64,000 bases of DNA from Polaromonas naphthalenivorans CJ2 (GCF_000015505.1 NC_008760.1:79748-143747), one strand, 5' to 3'; numbered from the stretch's first letter, positions 26,846-35,648 are shown. The notes: generated by a model not told the origin, from the sequence alone. Numbers and translations are program-made.

Positions 26846-26996
26846 AGCTAGGCGCGAGCTTTTCCCGGCCGAGCGCGCCGTAACACAGCCGGTGCTGGTC
26901 AGCCAGGTTGTGCAGCGCCTGCAGCGCCGAGCGCTTTTTTCGATCAATGGGTGAAGTCCTACCCTTGCGCTCCCCGTGCCGCGCTATGGTATCGGC

Positions 26997-28016
26997 ATGG
27001 TCATCATCAAGCATCAAGGGGTCATCCTTGCATCCGCGCTGGGGCGCGGGGCAGCAGCCGTCGCGGGCGCATGGCTGCTGATGCTCGGTCATGCCGCTTC
27101 ATCGCCTTTTCCCGATCAACCGAAGACAACGGCTGCACCGCGCAGCGCAGCACTGGCGCCCGTGCAGCGGACCGCCTGTCCCTTGCAGCCGGCAGCGGCA
27201 GCAACCGGCAGGAAGGACGGGAAATTTTCTCTGCAGGCCGACTTGTCCGGCATGACCGCGAAAAATATCGCCTCGTTCATTGTCCTGGGCAAGGAAGCGG
27301 CTGCGGCAGGCCGGCCGCGCGACGCCGAAGTGGCGTTCCTGATGTCGTGCCGGGTGGCCGACAAGCTCAAGGGAATGGACTCCGTCGAGTCCGCCGACGC
27401 GAAGTACCAGCTGGGCTGGCTTTATGCGGGACTCGCCTTGGAGGACGGCTCTGCCAGAGCCAGCCGCGCCGAGCTGCGCAGGCGCGCCCAACGCCTGTAC
27501 GCCGACAGCCTGCGCACGTACCTGGCCAGGTACGGCCAAGCCCATGAAAAGTCACGGTTCGCGGCCGAAGGGCTCAAGGCGCTGGGCCAGCCGGTCAGGT
27601 CGGCGCAGGAGGGCACTTCACCGCCTTCTCAAGCCTTGATGCCGCCATCGCAGGCCCGCCGCAATGAGGCCGCACAAGCAGCGCTGCCGGCGCCGCATGG
27701 GCCGAGCACGGCAGCGCCGCCCGGGCCGAGTTTTGACTGCGCCAAGGCGCGCTCGATGCCCGAGAAGATGATTTGTTCGGACGCCGAGCTTGCCCGGCTC
27801 GACCGCGAACTGGGCCGGGTGTACGCGCGGGCCAAAAGCGCGGCGGCCGACGGCGCCGCCTTTGGGCGCCAGAACAGCGAGGAGTGGCGCCGGCGCGAGG
27901 CAACGTGCCGGGACCGGGAGTGCCTGCTGCGCTGGTATGCCAACAGGCACGATCAGCTGATGCATGTCATTGAAGGGCCGAAGCAGGAGCCAGCGCCATC
28001 AACGGTCTCCCGATAA
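26997..28016 (+). CDS. Secreted protein with LprI-like C-terminal domain
   Basis: 339 residues. Signal peptide (VILASALGRGAAAVAGAWLLMLGHAASS), a helical TPR-like middle (AFLMSCRVADKLKGMDSVESADAKYQLGWLYAGLALEDG), a Pro/Ala-rich linker, and a C-terminal lysozyme-inhibitor LprI/DUF1311-type domain with paired cysteines (FDCAKARSMPEKMICSDAELARLDRELGRVYARA, then EATCRDRECLLRWY). Such domains can inhibit lysozyme or act as envelope adaptors. ATG 26997 is preferred over GTG 26976. No clear partner gene. Confidence 0.7.
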   Translation: MVIIKHQGVILASALGRGAAAVAGAWLLMLGHAASSPFPDQPKTTAAPRSAALAPVQRTACPLQPAAAATGRKDGKFSLQADLSGMTAKNIASFIVLGKEAAAAGRPRDAEVAFLMSCRVADKLKGMDSVESADAKYQLGWLYAGLALEDGSARASRAELRRRAQRLYADSLRTYLARYGQAHEKSRFAAEGLKALGQPVRSAQEGTSPPSQALMPPSQARRNEAAQAALPAPHGPSTAAPPGPSFDCAKARSMPEKMICSDAELARLDRELGRVYARAKSAAADGAAFGRQNSEEWRRREATCRDRECLLRWYANRHDQLMHVIEGPKQEPAPSTVSR

Positions 28017-28453
28017 ACTATTTTGTGGCGACGCTGAGCTTTGCTTCGTTTGCCGCCCTGCCCATATCGGCAGCGGAATCAAGCAAGTCGGCCATATCCT
28101 AATGTCCACATACCTTTGGAAGGTGCTCTACAGCCTGAAGCAGCAGCAGCGTGCCGGAAGTCGCCAACGACGAGACACGCGAGTATTCGACCGCCTCGAT
28201 GTCTGAGCTGAAGAAGATGGTGGGCATCAGCGTGTTGCTGGGGTTGTCCCAACAGGTGCGCGATGGCGGCATGAACCTGCCCAGGCCAGGCGCACGGCGT
28301 GACAGCCAAGGCAGCCTCCACGGCAATCAGCCATACCTGCAGTGAGAGCCTGATGCGGGACACTGAACATAATTCTCAAAGGTAGCCAATTTTGCAAGAG
28401 GGAACACCTTCCACGAATTATCATTACGTTAGCCCCCAAGAAGCCCGCACGCC
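28017..28453. other. Gap with weak coding traces
   Basis: 437 bp. A plus-strand frame 28151-28345 (EYSTASMSELKKMVGISVLLGLSQQ) has a protein-like composition but no RBS or known family. Treated as non-coding or remnant. Confidence 0.35.
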
Positions 28454-28822
28454 ATGAAACGCATACCCGAGCAGCCCGACCGGGAAAACCGCATCGCCTT
28501 CGAGATCGTCGTGGATGCCTACGACGCGGCGGAACGGGCCATGGGCTGGTACTGCTACCTCCAAGACGAACTGCAAGTGCCGTTCAAGGCGACGTGCCGG
28601 TCAGCTCGCGCGACGTCACCGCTGGAAGTCGGCGTCGAGGTCGAAGTGGTCGACCTGGCAAGCGAAGACGACTGCATGTCTGAGATCTTCGTACTCGTCA
28701 GGTACGCAAAGTCCCGGCTTGCCGTGCCACTCGAACAGCTTGCGTGTCATGCGCTGGATAAGCAAACGTGCCAGGCCGTTGCCGATTGGCACTATTGGGT
28801 GGCACGTGGCTACGAATACTGA
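28454..28822 (+). CDS. CcbP-like calcium-binding protein
   Basis: 122-residue acidic protein matching the CcbP family, first described in Anabaena as a calcium-sequestering protein: RIAFEIVVDAYDAAERAMGWYCYLQDEL, then FKATC, VEVEVVDLASEDDC, EIFVLVRYAKSRLAVPLEQL and DWHYWVARGYEY. All conserved acidic positions of the N-terminal part seem present. Probably a small cytoplasmic Ca-binding protein; its role in this bacterium is unknown. It is followed by the small gene at 28876. Confidence 0.75.
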   Translation: MKRIPEQPDRENRIAFEIVVDAYDAAERAMGWYCYLQDELQVPFKATCRSARATSPLEVGVEVEVVDLASEDDCMSEIFVLVRYAKSRLAVPLEQLACHALDKQTCQAVADWHYWVARGYEY

Positions 28823-28875
28823 CGGCGGGCCTGCTCACCGCCCCGATCTGCTCACCAGCCAACACCGATCCGGCC

Positions 28876-29163
28876 ATGAGGTTGAACGACGACGAATTCC
28901 TCGACGCGTGCCAGAACATCGAAGCTGGCCTGAAAACACAGTATGAGCGACATCCAGGTCTCACGGACGAAAGATGCGCGTTCGCGCTTGGCCTGGCCAA
29001 GATCGCGGTGAAACAGCGGTTTGGATGTGCAAGGAACGAGTGCTGCAAAGTGGGTCCGGACCAGCAGGGAATCATCGACGGGTGCGTCGAGTGCGCGGCA
29101 ACGCGCGTGGACAACGCCAATGGGCCAACACACCACGTTGTATTGCAGTCTCTGGCGGTATAG
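28876..29163 (+). CDS. Small conserved protein, altered C-terminus
   Basis: 95 residues: MRLNDDEFLDACQNIEAGLKTQYERHPGLTDERCAFALGLAKIAVKQRFGCARNE. I recognise this as a conserved small protein of Burkholderiales, but not its function. The usual basic, aromatic C-terminus is missing; after GIIDGCVECAATRVDNANG the sequence diverges, suggesting a 3' truncation. Start ATG 28876 lies within the pattern of the family. Confidence 0.5.
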   Translation: MRLNDDEFLDACQNIEAGLKTQYERHPGLTDERCAFALGLAKIAVKQRFGCARNECCKVGPDQQGIIDGCVECAATRVDNANGPTHHVVLQSLAV

Positions 29164-29222
29164 AGCACGATGGCCGTCAGTACAGCACATTCCTGTGCAG
29201 AGCCTGTAGGAGGTGCCCGATC

Positions 29223-29627
29223 ATGCAGATGTTGATTCCTGAAGTGACCACGGACGTATTGCAGGCCTTTGCCGACGCGTGGAATCGCCACGATGTCGAT
29301 GTTCTCATGTCGTTCATGACAGAGGACTGCGTCTTCGAGTCCTCTGCTGGCGCTGATGTCTGCGGCACCCGGTACGTTGGCAGACAAGCCGTGCGAGCGG
29401 GCTTCGCGCAGGTCTGGGGGGTCTTTCCCGATGCCCACTGGGGCAATGTGCGCCATTTTGTCCATGGAAACCGAGGCGTCTCCGAGTGGACGTTCACGGG
29501 AACACGTGCGGATGGAACCCGCGTCGAAGTTCATGGTTGTGATCTGTTCACCTTTCGCGACGGCAAGATCTTGCTGAAGAACTCTTACCGCAAGAACCGT
29601 CCACCCAGTGAGAACTCAACGCGATGA
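29223..29627 (+). CDS. SnoaL-like / NTF2-fold protein
   Basis: 134 residues with the SnoaL-like polyketide-cyclase fold: VLQAFADAWNRHDVDVLMSFMTEDCVFESSAG, then GVFPDAHWGNVRHFVHGNRGVSEWTFTGTRADGTRVEVHGCDLFTFRDGKILLKNSYRKNR. GGAGG lies at about 29209 ahead of ATG 29223. The fold is used by many small-molecule isomerases and dehydratases and also by binding proteins, so the substrate is unknown. Intact. Confidence 0.8.
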   Translation: MQMLIPEVTTDVLQAFADAWNRHDVDVLMSFMTEDCVFESSAGADVCGTRYVGRQAVRAGFAQVWGVFPDAHWGNVRHFVHGNRGVSEWTFTGTRADGTRVEVHGCDLFTFRDGKILLKNSYRKNRPPSENSTR

Positions 29628-29951
29628 CACCCGCCCCTTCGTTTTACCGGCCTTTCCTCAGCAGCCGGTGAACTGAAGTGTTGAAGGTCAGGTATCCGGA
29701 AATTTGAAGGTGAGCGTCCAGTCTTTTGGCGACCGTCCATTGATCGTTAGAAATGCAGCATGTGATTCCGATCGTCCGTGTCGGCTTGACTTCCAACCGA
29801 ATTGATGTGCAGTCAATGATCGTTCATGACCGGCTCTTGATGGCCCGATAAGTTCGTTCGAATCGACAATGTGTGCGGTTGCCGAGCGGACAGTCGAGCT
29901 GTAGCAGTGACGCGCGCTTCGAGCGGACTCCTCGGAGTCAAAGAATGATGC
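29628..29951. other. No supported gene
   Basis: 324 bp. Minus-strand frame sequence ending FLTINGRSPKDWTLTFKFPDT (stop near 29688) could be the tail of an old gene continuing beyond the IS4 insertion at 31386, but no family is recognised. Confidence 0.35.
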
Positions 29952-29960
29952 GGTTCTACG
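29952..29960. repeat. 9-bp target duplication of the IS4 element
   Basis: GGTTCTACG occurs at 29952-29960 and again at 31377-31385, immediately outside the IS ends: the 9-bp duplication expected of IS4/Tn5-type transposition. Confidence 0.9.
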
Positions 29961-31376
29961 CATCTCATTACACACAAATCCCCGTTTCGCTGTAGCTCCT
30001 GGCGTAGCGGGCACCTTCCACGAAGACGGCAATTTCCTGCAGGCCCAACCATAGCGTTCTGGCACCGGGCTCACCATCGCCTTTTCGCCCCAAAAACCCG
30101 CCTCGCCGGGCAATCAGCCGGATGACTTCGTTGAGTCCGGGCATCTTTTTCGGTATCGGCTTTTTGTTCAGGATGTACGCCGCACGCCACTCGTCGGGCT
30201 CAAACACCAGTTCGGCATCGAGCTCGGGCACCGTGCGCCCCAGCCGCATCAAGCGGTTGATGCGCCAGGCAATGACCAGGTATATCGCCAGCGCTGACTC
30301 CAGCCGGTCTTTGTCGCTCAGCTGCAGCCGCTCGACTCGGCAGCCCTCCTTGAGAATCAAGAAAAAAAGCTCGATTTCCCAGCGCGAGCGGTACCAGTCG
30401 ATCAGCTCGCTGGCCTGTTCCAGTGTGCTGGCCACGCGGTTGCTCAGCAGCCGCCAGACCACGGGCTTGACGCCTGCCGGGGCGTTGACCTCCGAGGCCA
30501 CCAGGCAGCTGACCTCGATGACTCCCTTGTCCCTGTCGCTCAGCTGGACGCGCTCAATGCGGATGTCCTGCTCGACCGTGCGGCTCTTTCGGCCCCGCCC
30601 GGCTGGCAGCATGAAGCGGATGCGCCCCAGAGAAGTTTGCACCATCACCCGGTCCCACAGCTTGTCCCCGCCCGGCAGCACCCGGTTGTGCTGGCTGCGC
30701 ACCAGGTAGTCGGCCGGGTAGCCCAAGTCCCGCGCCTTGACCATCAACTCCAGCATGTCCGACTCGCGGTCGCCGATGCACACATGGCGCGTTTGGGGCA
30801 GCTGCTGGGCACTCTCAGCGATTCGCTCGTAGCTCTCAATCCAGCGGGTGCTTTCGCACGGCCCGCCGCGCTTGCCGTCTGCTGCCTTGAATTCGCGCGC
30901 CCACGTCCAGGCATTGAATACGCCCAGCGGCTCGCGCTCAGGACTCACAACATAGGTGGGGTGCAAATACAGCCCGCGCTGGGCCTCGTAGTTCAAGGGC
31001 CCCAGACCCTCGATGTCCTGTCCGTGGTAGTCCAGCTCGGTTGTGTCCTGAAGGCACAGCACCACTTGGTGCTGTGCCATGCGCGCCTGGCTGGCCTGCA
31101 AGTGGGGCGCGAGCACCTTGTCCCAGCTCACCTCTTCGTTGCACAAAAACCGGTAAGCCGCTGCCGTTTCTGCCCAACTCTGGCAAGCGCCGGGAATGCT
31201 GGCCGAGGGCTTTTGCCCCAGTCGCTCTGCCAGCAGCACGGCGCGCCGGTTCAGGCGCTCATCGCCCAGTTCGATCGTCTTGAACTCTTCATCGCCCCAG
31301 CCCATTGTTGCTTCCTTGACCGTTTAACTTCACCAAACCCCAAGTCTATCGGCTCAACTATGTGTGTAATGGGATG
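29961..31376 (-). mobile_element. IS4-family (Tn5-like) element, intact
   Basis: 1416 bp. The 14-15-bp inner part of the ends matches as CATTACACACA / TGTGTGTAATG, with CATCTC and GGGATG at the tips. Perfect 9-bp target duplications indicate a recent or undisturbed insertion. It is related to the copy at 54598-55999. Confidence 0.9.
29968..31305 (-). CDS. IS4-family transposase (copy 1)
   Basis: 445 residues, Tn5-transposase-like: MGWGDEEFKTIELGDERLNRR (Tn_Tnp N-terminal domain), DTTELDYHG (first catalytic Asp), GDRESDMLEL (second) and the YREK-like WYRSRWEIELFFLILKEGC (Glu). All three acidic residues are present, so it is probably active. It differs at many positions from the copy at 54616, so the two are separate arrivals, not a duplication. 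Confidence 0.92.
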   Translation of the reverse strand: MGWGDEEFKTIELGDERLNRRAVLLAERLGQKPSASIPGACQSWAETAAAYRFLCNEEVSWDKVLAPHLQASQARMAQHQVVLCLQDTTELDYHGQDIEGLGPLNYEAQRGLYLHPTYVVSPEREPLGVFNAWTWAREFKAADGKRGGPCESTRWIESYERIAESAQQLPQTRHVCIGDRESDMLELMVKARDLGYPADYLVRSQHNRVLPGGDKLWDRVMVQTSLGRIRFMLPAGRGRKSRTVEQDIRIERVQLSDRDKGVIEVSCLVASEVNAPAGVKPVVWRLLSNRVASTLEQASELIDWYRSRWEIELFFLILKEGCRVERLQLSDKDRLESALAIYLVIAWRINRLMRLGRTVPELDAELVFEPDEWRAAYILNKKPIPKKMPGLNEVIRLIARRGGFLGRKGDGEPGARTLWLGLQEIAVFVEGARYARSYSETGICV

Positions 31377-31385
31377 GGTTCTACG

Positions 31386-31856
31386 GCTGCACAGCAGTAC
31401 GCGCATTTCGACCTTAATTATCCGGTTGATCTGCGCAATCCGCAGTAGACACGTCGTTGACGACGACACCCAGGCCGCAAAACGAAGTTGTCCAAGTTGT
31501 TCGCGTTTCTTGTGGATAACTTTGTTGATGAGGGGCCAAAAATCCATCCAAACCAAGTCAGGGCGCGGCTTGCGCAAGGCTGCCTGCATTTTACGCAGTG
31601 CTGCGGGTCAAGAAATGGTTGTTACTGCGTCAAGGGCATCCTTGACGGCAACGTAACACCAAAAGGGTTGGTGCTGACCACTGCCCATCGCGGGAGTCGC
31701 TCCAGGGTGTGCAAGTCGCGCTTTTTATTGCCGGCCTCAGTGAGCTTTGACCCCTGTTCGCCAATGCGTCAAGCCCTCTAGCAAACCGTACAACGAAGGC
31801 GCGCACCCCCCAGGCGCAGTACGATACGTGCTGCTACAACTTTAGAAAACCCCGAC
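31386..31856. other. Non-coding DNA with a DnaA-type box and hairpin
   Basis: 471 bp before the H-NS gene. TGTGGATAA at 31511-31519 is a perfect complement of the DnaA consensus TTATCCACA. CGTCAAGG-GCAT-CCTTGACG (31628-31647) is a perfect 8-bp stem. A single DnaA box is not an origin by itself. No gene is supported. Confidence 0.4.
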
Positions 31857-32222
31857 ATGAATGAACTCATCAAGCTCCGCCAGCAAATCGCCGAGATGGA
31901 AAAGCAGGCCGCGGATCTGCAGAAAAAGAACCGGCCCGCCGTGCTGGCCCAGTTGCGCGAGCAAATGGCCGCCTACGGCATCACGGCTGATGAACTGAGC
32001 CGTCCGGCGGCCAAAGCCACCAAGCCCAAGGCGACGCTGGCCAAGCCTGCGGCGAGCCCGACCAAGGGCAAGAAGCCCGTAGTGCATTCGCCCGCGAAAT
32101 ACCGCGGCCCCGAAGGCCAGGAGTGGAGCGGCCGGGGAACGGCGCCCAAGTGGCTCAATGATTTGCTGGCGGGCGGCAAAACCCGGGACGATTTACTGAT
32201 CCGACAGGACACTGCAGCGTAG
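31857..32222 (+). CDS. H-NS family nucleoid protein
   Basis: 121 residues. N-terminal coiled coil for oligomerisation (MNELIKLRQQIAEMEKQAADLQKKNRPAVL), Lys/Pro/Ala linker, then the H-NS C-terminal DNA-binding domain YRGPEGQEWSGRGTAPKWLNDLLAGGKTRDDLLI, with the TAPKW variant of the minor-groove loop. Such proteins silence AT-rich acquired genes, fitting an IS-laden region. It is the intact sibling of the decayed gene at 18419. It ends near a bidirectional terminator. Confidence 0.88.
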   Translation: MNELIKLRQQIAEMEKQAADLQKKNRPAVLAQLREQMAAYGITADELSRPAAKATKPKATLAKPAASPTKGKKPVVHSPAKYRGPEGQEWSGRGTAPKWLNDLLAGGKTRDDLLIRQDTAA

Positions 32223-32310
32223 GGCACAGGGCAGGGCAGCAACAGCGTCATGACAGGCGGCTTGAATCGGGCCACCTTTGCATGCATGGCGTCAAGCTGC
32301 CCGCAAAAAA

Positions 32311-32340
32311 AAGCCTCAGCACATGAACGCGCTGAGGCTT
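32311..32340. terminator. Bidirectional intrinsic terminator
   Basis: Perfect 10-bp stem AAGCCTCAGC / GCTGAGGCTT with an A8 run to the left and a T-rich run to the right. It lies between the convergent H-NS gene (plus) and tRNA-fMet (minus) and can stop both. Confidence 0.85.
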
Positions 32341-32346
32341 TTGTCT

Positions 32347-32423
<77 letters not shown>

Positions 32424-33109
32424 GAAATTTCGAAAGCGACTTTGCCTGAAAGGCTTGATCGCTGTTGTGCTTGTTATGCTGTTACTTCACAGTACAGGGC
32501 ATTTGCAGGACACTTCCATTGTACGGCAGCACTGGGGTTGGTTTTTCATCGCCTGAAAACCCAACTTCAGCGATGACACCCGTGCCTTGATGGCCGCAGG
32601 CTAGATACCAGCACGGCAGCTAGCCAGCTAGCCAGCTAGCCAGCTAGCCAGCTAGCCAGGGTATGAAAGCTTACTCGGCTTGCACTGCAAGCTTGCTCCG
32701 AAAGCCTTGGTGAGCCTCACCAGAAATAACATCGGCAACTCAATGGCCCAGCCACCGGACTTGCCAAGCGAAAAGATCAGGCTGCTGCGCGCCAGCAAGT
32801 TCAGGGCAATTTGCGCGCGGATGAAAGCACTGAACGTTCATGGACAGCTCGGTCGGTGTTGATGGTAAAACTGGATGCTGAATGATTTCGGCGGGACCGT
32901 GCGTTTCTACCGCTGGACACGCAGGTTGCGGGTAAGGAATGATGTTGCCCACGCGTCCTGAAGCATAATTTCAAGGGTGTGGGTGCCAAAGCATTCGCAC
33001 AGAGTCAGGTGATCGGTCAGTTTCGCATGCGACGGCGCTACTTTTCGTGTGTGTTGTGCTTTCGGGACTCCATCGCTTTTGTTTTTGTGTTTTTCGAGGA
33101 GTCCCCTTC
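32424..33109. other. Long non-coding stretch before the RRM gene
   Basis: 686 bp without a supported gene. It contains the CAGCTAGC tandem repeat (32617-32659) and the upstream region of the RRM gene, with a T-rich stretch (33078-33095) that may be a long cold-shock-type 5' UTR. Confidence 0.45.
32617..32659. repeat. CAGCTAGC tandem repeat, five copies
   Basis: Five exact 8-bp units plus CAG. Each unit contains the palindrome GCTAGC, so the array is rich in overlapping palindromes. No reading frame crosses it convincingly. Confidence 0.9.
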
Positions 33110-33562
33110 ATGGGCAACAAACTATACGTCGGCAACCTGCCTTACACGGTGCGTGACGAAGACCTGCAGCAATCGTTTGGTCAATTCGGTGCTGTCACCA
33201 GCGCCAAAGTCATGATGGAGCGCGACACGGGTCGATCCAAAGGCTTTGGCTTTGTCGAGATGGCCAACGACGCCCAAGCACAAGCGGCCATCAACGGCAT
33301 GAACGGTCAGCCTCTGGGCGGGCGCAGCATTACCGTGAACGAAGCCCGTCCAATGGAGGCACGTCCTCCACGTACCGGCGGTTTCGGCGGTGGTGGCGGT
33401 GGAGATCGTTCTGGCGGAGGCGGTTATGGTGGCGGTGATCGCTCTGGCGGTGGCGGCGGCTATAGCGGCGGCCGTTCGGGTGGGGGCGGCTATGGCGGTG
33501 GGGACCGTTCGGGTGGCGGTGGTTACGGCGGCGGCGGTGGTGGTGGTCGCGGCGGCTACTAA
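33110..33562 (+). CDS. RRM RNA-binding protein with glycine-rich tail
   Basis: 150 residues. One RNA-recognition motif: RNP2 LYVGNLPY near residue 5 and RNP1 KGFGFVEM near 45 (here RSKGFGFVEM), then a Gly/Arg/Ser/Tyr-rich tail (repeats of GGGGYGGGDRSGG) resembling cold-inducible RNA-binding proteins. AGGAG is spaced 9 bp before ATG 33110. It probably binds RNA at low temperature as a chaperone. It is followed by a strong terminator. Confidence 0.92.
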   Translation: MGNKLYVGNLPYTVRDEDLQQSFGQFGAVTSAKVMMERDTGRSKGFGFVEMANDAQAQAAINGMNGQPLGGRSITVNEARPMEARPPRTGGFGGGGGGDRSGGGGYGGGDRSGGGGGYSGGRSGGGGYGGGDRSGGGGYGGGGGGGRGGY

Positions 33563-33635
33563 GCCCGGCATACCCGGTCAACGGCAAAGATGGCGCTTGA
33601 CACCAGCGTCCCTGGCCTTGCGCTGAGCACAGCAT

Positions 33636-33669
33636 AAAAGGCTTCCAAACTTCGGTTTGGAAGCCTTTT
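33636..33669 (+). terminator. Strong intrinsic terminator of the RRM gene
   Basis: Perfect 15-bp stem AAAAGGCTTCCAAAC / GTTTGGAAGCCTTTT closed by a TTCG tetraloop and followed by T. It is functional for the plus strand and, with its A-run on the left, could work for the minus strand too. Confidence 0.92.
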
Positions 33670-33895
33670 TACCTTGAAGGGCCTGTGCAGGTTGGCACCC
33701 ACACAGAATTGACCCCCTACTGTCGATTTATGTTTTACCCTTCCTGCAAGCCGCAATCCCCGCGCAGCGCAAGCATTCCAGTGTATGAAAGCGAAGACAG
33801 CCAGCATGGATAAGACCTTCATTGCCGGCGACCCGCGTACCATGCGCCTGAAACCTTTGTCCAACAAACTTCAACCACGACAAACCGCTTTGCCC

Positions 33896-34771
33896 ATGGA
33901 CAACCTTTCTTCGTACACCCCGCCCAAGGTCTGGTCTGGCCTCAAGGAAAGCGGTGGCCGCTTCGCCAGCATCAACCGGCCGACCGCAGGCCCGACCCAT
34001 GACAAGGCGCTGCCGGTCGGGCGCCATCCGCTGCAGCTGTATTCGCTGGGAACGCCCAACGGCGTCAAGGTGACGGTGATGCTCGAGGAACTGCTGGCCG
34101 CGGGGCACACCGGCGCGGAGTACGACGCCTGGCTGATCCGCATCCAGGACGGCGAGCAGTTCGGCAGCGGTTTCGTCTCGGTTAACCCCAACTCCAAGAT
34201 CCCGGCGCTGCTGGACCGCAGCGGAGCGGCGCCGGTTCGGGTGTTTGAGTCCGGCGCTATTCTGCTGTACCTTGCCGAGAAATTCGGCGCCTTTCTTCCC
34301 TCAAGCGGCGCCAAGCGTGCCGAATGCCTGTCGTGGCTGTTCTGGCAGATGGGCAGCGCGCCTTTTCTGGGCGGGGGGTTTGGTCACTTCTACGCGTATG
34401 CGCCCACAAAAATTGAGTACGCGATCGACCGGTACGCGATGGAGGTCAAGCGCCAGCTGGACGTGCTCGACCGTCGCCTGGCCGAGAGTCCTTTTCTAGC
34501 GGGCGACGAGTACACCGTGGCCGACATGGCGGTGTGGCCTTGGTACGGCGCGCTGGTCAAGGGTCAGCTCTACGAAGCAGGCGAATTCCTGCAGGTTCAG
34601 GCGTACCGCCATGTGCTGCGCTGGACGGACCAGATCGCCCAGCGTCCGGCCGCCCAGCGCGGCCGCATGGTCAACCGCACCATCGGCGCGCTGTCCAGCC
34701 AATTGCACGAGCGCCACGATGCCGGCGACTTTGACACCCGAACGCAGGACAAGCTGGCCGCGCCGCCTTGA
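33896..34771 (+). CDS. yghU: YghU-type glutathione S-transferase / disulfide-bond reductase
   Basis: 291 residues. Strongly YghU-like along its length: KVWSGLKESGGRFASINRPTAGPTHDKALPVGRHPLQLYSLGTPNGVKVTVMLEELL, YDAWLIRIQDGEQFGSGFVSVNPNSKIPAL, AEKFGAFLP, PFLGGGFGHFYAYAPTKIEYAIDRYAMEVKRQLDVLD. YghU uses two glutathiones and has disulfide-bond reductase activity. ATG 33896 matches the family start; the frame is open for 37 codons upstream, but these lack homology. It is followed after 55 bp by another GST, likely as an operon. Confidence 0.9.
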   Translation: MDNLSSYTPPKVWSGLKESGGRFASINRPTAGPTHDKALPVGRHPLQLYSLGTPNGVKVTVMLEELLAAGHTGAEYDAWLIRIQDGEQFGSGFVSVNPNSKIPALLDRSGAAPVRVFESGAILLYLAEKFGAFLPSSGAKRAECLSWLFWQMGSAPFLGGGFGHFYAYAPTKIEYAIDRYAMEVKRQLDVLDRRLAESPFLAGDEYTVADMAVWPWYGALVKGQLYEAGEFLQVQAYRHVLRWTDQIAQRPAAQRGRMVNRTIGALSSQLHERHDAGDFDTRTQDKLAAPP

Positions 34772-34785
34772 TGCTCAGTTGACTT

Positions 34786-34805
34786 TCCTGTCCTGTCCTG
34801 TCCTG
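34786..34805. repeat. TCCTG pentamer repeat, four copies
   Basis: Four exact TCCTG units and a fifth TCCTC in the 55-bp spacer between the two GST genes, ending 21 bp before the second start codon. Unit-number changes would alter spacing rather than frame. Confidence 0.85.
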
Positions 34806-34826
34806 TCCTCCAAGCGGAATGCAATC

Positions 34827-35459
34827 ATGATCACCCTGTACGACTGCGCCACCGCGCCCAGCCCGCGCCGCGCCCGCATTTTTCTCGCCGAAAAGGGCGT
34901 TGCCTACGAGACGGTCCAGGTGGACCTGAGGAATTCCGAGCAATTGAGCGTTGCCTACCAAAAAATCAATCCGCAGTGCACAGTCCCGGCGCTGCGCACG
35001 CCAGAAGGGGAAGTGCTTACCGATAATGCGGCGATCACGGCCTACCTGGAGGCGCGTTACCCGCAGCCGCCGCTGCTGGGCGCCACCCCAATTGAAAAGG
35101 CGCACATTGCCAGCTGGAACTGGCGCGTCGAGTTTGAAGGGTTGCTCGCCGTCGCCGAAGCGCTGCGCAACAGCGCCCCCAGCATGGCCAACCGGGCGCT
35201 GCCCGGACAGGTGGACTACCCGCAGATTGCCGAACTGGCCCAGCGCGGCTTGGTCAGGGTGCAGCAGTTTTTTAGCATGCTCAACGACCGCCTGGCCGGG
35301 AGCGACTTCATTGCCACTGACAGCTTCTCCGTAGCCGACATCACGGCCGTGGTGGCTGTTGACTTTGCACGCGTGGTGAAGCTCAAGCCCGGTGAACAAC
35401 ACCCGCACCTGCAGCGCTGGCGAGCGGCGATGTCCCAGCGGCCATCAATGTCTTTGTAG
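34827..35459 (+). CDS. Glutathione S-transferase
   Basis: 210 residues. Thioredoxin-fold N terminus MITLYDCATAPSPRRARIFLAEKGVAYETVQVDLRNSEQ, glutathione-contact NPQCTVPALRTPEGEVLTDNAAITAYLEARYP, and an all-helical C-terminal domain with DSFSVADITAVVAVDFA. It conjugates or binds glutathione; substrate unknown. It probably forms an operon with yghU. Intact. Confidence 0.88.
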   Translation: MITLYDCATAPSPRRARIFLAEKGVAYETVQVDLRNSEQLSVAYQKINPQCTVPALRTPEGEVLTDNAAITAYLEARYPQPPLLGATPIEKAHIASWNWRVEFEGLLAVAEALRNSAPSMANRALPGQVDYPQIAELAQRGLVRVQQFFSMLNDRLAGSDFIATDSFSVADITAVVAVDFARVVKLKPGEQHPHLQRWRAAMSQRPSMSL

Positions 35460-35648
35460 ACGCTTAAAGCGCAATTGATCAGCGTGATGACTTGTGGCCT
35501 GCGGCACCAAGCCTTGCCTTTATGGCGCACTCGCGCTAAATTGACCGACCACAAACGCTGCAAATCGCAAGCAGCCTGGCGCCGAACCATTGACCGTTAT
35601 GGTGCCCGCGTCAAGGCTGCGTAAAAATCCCAAACGGACGTCACACAC

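Noticed and set aside
32617..32659. CRISPR array
   Set aside because: The repeats are 8 bp with no spacers; no cas genes lie in the window.
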